From: Lachnospiraceae bacterium
Lineage (GTDB): Bacteria; Bacillota_A; Clostridia; Lachnospirales; Lachnospiraceae
NCBI GenBank assembly: GCA_017613055.1
Contig: JAGAES010000161.1
Location: forward strand, 1 to 5,641
Direction: 5' to 3'
DNA length: 5,641 bases
Shown here: positions 5,188 to 5,641 of the stretch, one piece after another
Position numbering within the stretch: position 1 is the stretch's first letter
Layout of the letters: each line of letters starts with the position of its first letter
The notes under the pieces: model-generated
Seen by the model: only the letters and a program-made list of their open reading frames with translations
Databases searched by the model: none
Told to the model about the DNA's origin: nothing
Program-made: the position numbers and the translations under genes

Positions 5188-5641
5188 CTGTAATATCCGC
5201 TCCGAAACCTGTTCGATGCTCAGTCCGGTCGTATCGATCACATTGTCCGCTGCTGAAAAGAAAGGAAGAGATTTGAGGCTCACCTGAAGCCAGTCATCCG
5301 TTCTCCACTCACAGTTTGTGTCGTGAATCCAGCGGTCCCAAAGCGTCTTTTCATCACAGGTAAGCGTAACGCTCCGCAATTCAAGCTGCATCTTTTCGAT
5401 GCCTTTGATAATGCTTTCGGTAACCCACGGCTCGTCCATCAGCCATACGAGCACGATCATCCTGCAGACCGAGCAGGTCCTGTAATTATCAATCATTTGA
5501 AGGATATTGTCAACCGCCATCTTTTTGGTCTCATGATTACCCACGAACGGATGAATGTCGAGGCACCAGTCACCGTCAATAAACGCGGTCCCCGGATTGC
5601 CGTCCGCAATATACTTCCCGACCGCGGTTTTTCCGACTCCC
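5185..5641 (-). CDS. P-loop nucleotide kinase-like ATPase, N-terminus cut by window edge
   Basis: The visible 151 residues begin inside the Walker A motif (GVGKTAVGKYI), so only about ten N-terminal residues should be missing beyond the right edge. The next strand gives TAFIDGDWCLDIHPF (visible residues 18-32), where the Asp-Gly-Asp probably handles the phosphate acceptor. A mid-protein hydrophobic strand MIVLVWLM precedes a D-E-P-W segment. A later strand VTLTCDEKTLWDRW resembles the 'base-recognition then LID' region of small nucleoside and shikimate kinases, with WRTDDW as a possible LID. The end, VIDTTGLSIEQVSERIL, is the usual last strand and helix of this kinase group. I take it as an AAA-family/zeta- or shikimate-kinase-like small-molecule kinase of unknown substrate. 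An internal GTG at 5542-5544 could be mistaken for a start, but the Walker A lies upstream of it in the same frame. It is the first visible gene of the leftward cluster, 10 bases from the truncated kinase. Confidence 0.82.
   Translation of the reverse strand, partial: GVGKTAVGKYIADGNPGTAFIDGDWCLDIHPFVGNHETKKMAVDNILQMIDNYRTCSVCRMIVLVWLMDEPWVTESIIKGIEKMQLELRSVTLTCDEKTLWDRWIHDTNCEWRTDDWLQVSLKSLPFFSAADNVIDTTGLSIEQVSERILQ

Noticed and set aside
3082..5641. Integron-like cassette array or other mobile element
   Set aside because: Resistance-like gene types suggested it, but gene junctions show no repeated attC-like sites, the genes overlap or nearly touch, and no integrase, transposase or terminal repeats are present.

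Overview
The window looks like a stretch of chromosome from a Firmicutes bacterium (Bacillota, probably class Clostridia, possibly Lachnospiraceae or a relative). The evidence is the protein families: the C-terminus of a COG3044 'ABC-class ATPase', a DUF4298 domain, a QHTQS-type histidine phosphatase, and small P-loop kinases, all of which I associate mainly with Firmicutes. Strong AGGAG/AAGGAGG ribosome binding sites and moderately high GC agree with this. I cannot name a genus. There is no RNA gene, CRISPR array, insertion sequence or integrase, and no gene-free stretch longer than about 100 bases.

Layout: bases 2-577 on the + strand hold the C-terminal part of the ABC-class ATPase, which enters from the left edge. 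Everything from 581 to the right edge is on the - strand and reads leftward. In transcription order it runs: a P-loop nucleotide kinase (cut by the right edge, ends at 5185); a 73-residue truncated FlaR/adenylate-kinase-like P-loop protein (5174-4953); a class I SAM methyltransferase (4853-4062); an APH/choline-kinase-fold phosphotransferase (4065-3082); a D-2-hydroxyacid dehydrogenase fused to DUF4298 (3063-1849); and a GNAT acetyltransferase fused to a histidine phosphatase (1759-581). The + gene and the last - gene converge with only 3 bases between their stop codons.

The - strand genes are packed like one transcription unit: gaps of 10 and 99 bases, then a 4-base ATGA overlap, then gaps of 17 and 89 bases. 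Each well-placed start has its own Shine-Dalgarno sequence. No convincing promoter or terminator is visible inside the window. All predicted products are soluble enzymes that move small groups (phosphate, methyl, acetyl, hydride) on or off metabolites or nucleotides, and no transporter, regulator or secreted protein is seen. A shared pathway is possible, but so is a loose collection of unrelated accessory enzymes, and the sequence does not decide between them.

The points most worth a second look are the two domain fusions (dehydrogenase-DUF4298 and acetyltransferase-phosphatase), departures from textbook catalytic motifs (QHT in place of RHG in the phosphatase, and Asp in place of the His of the HxD motif in the phosphotransferase), and the truncated kinase followed by a GC-rich hairpin. 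I did not find a clear new defence system or mobile system.
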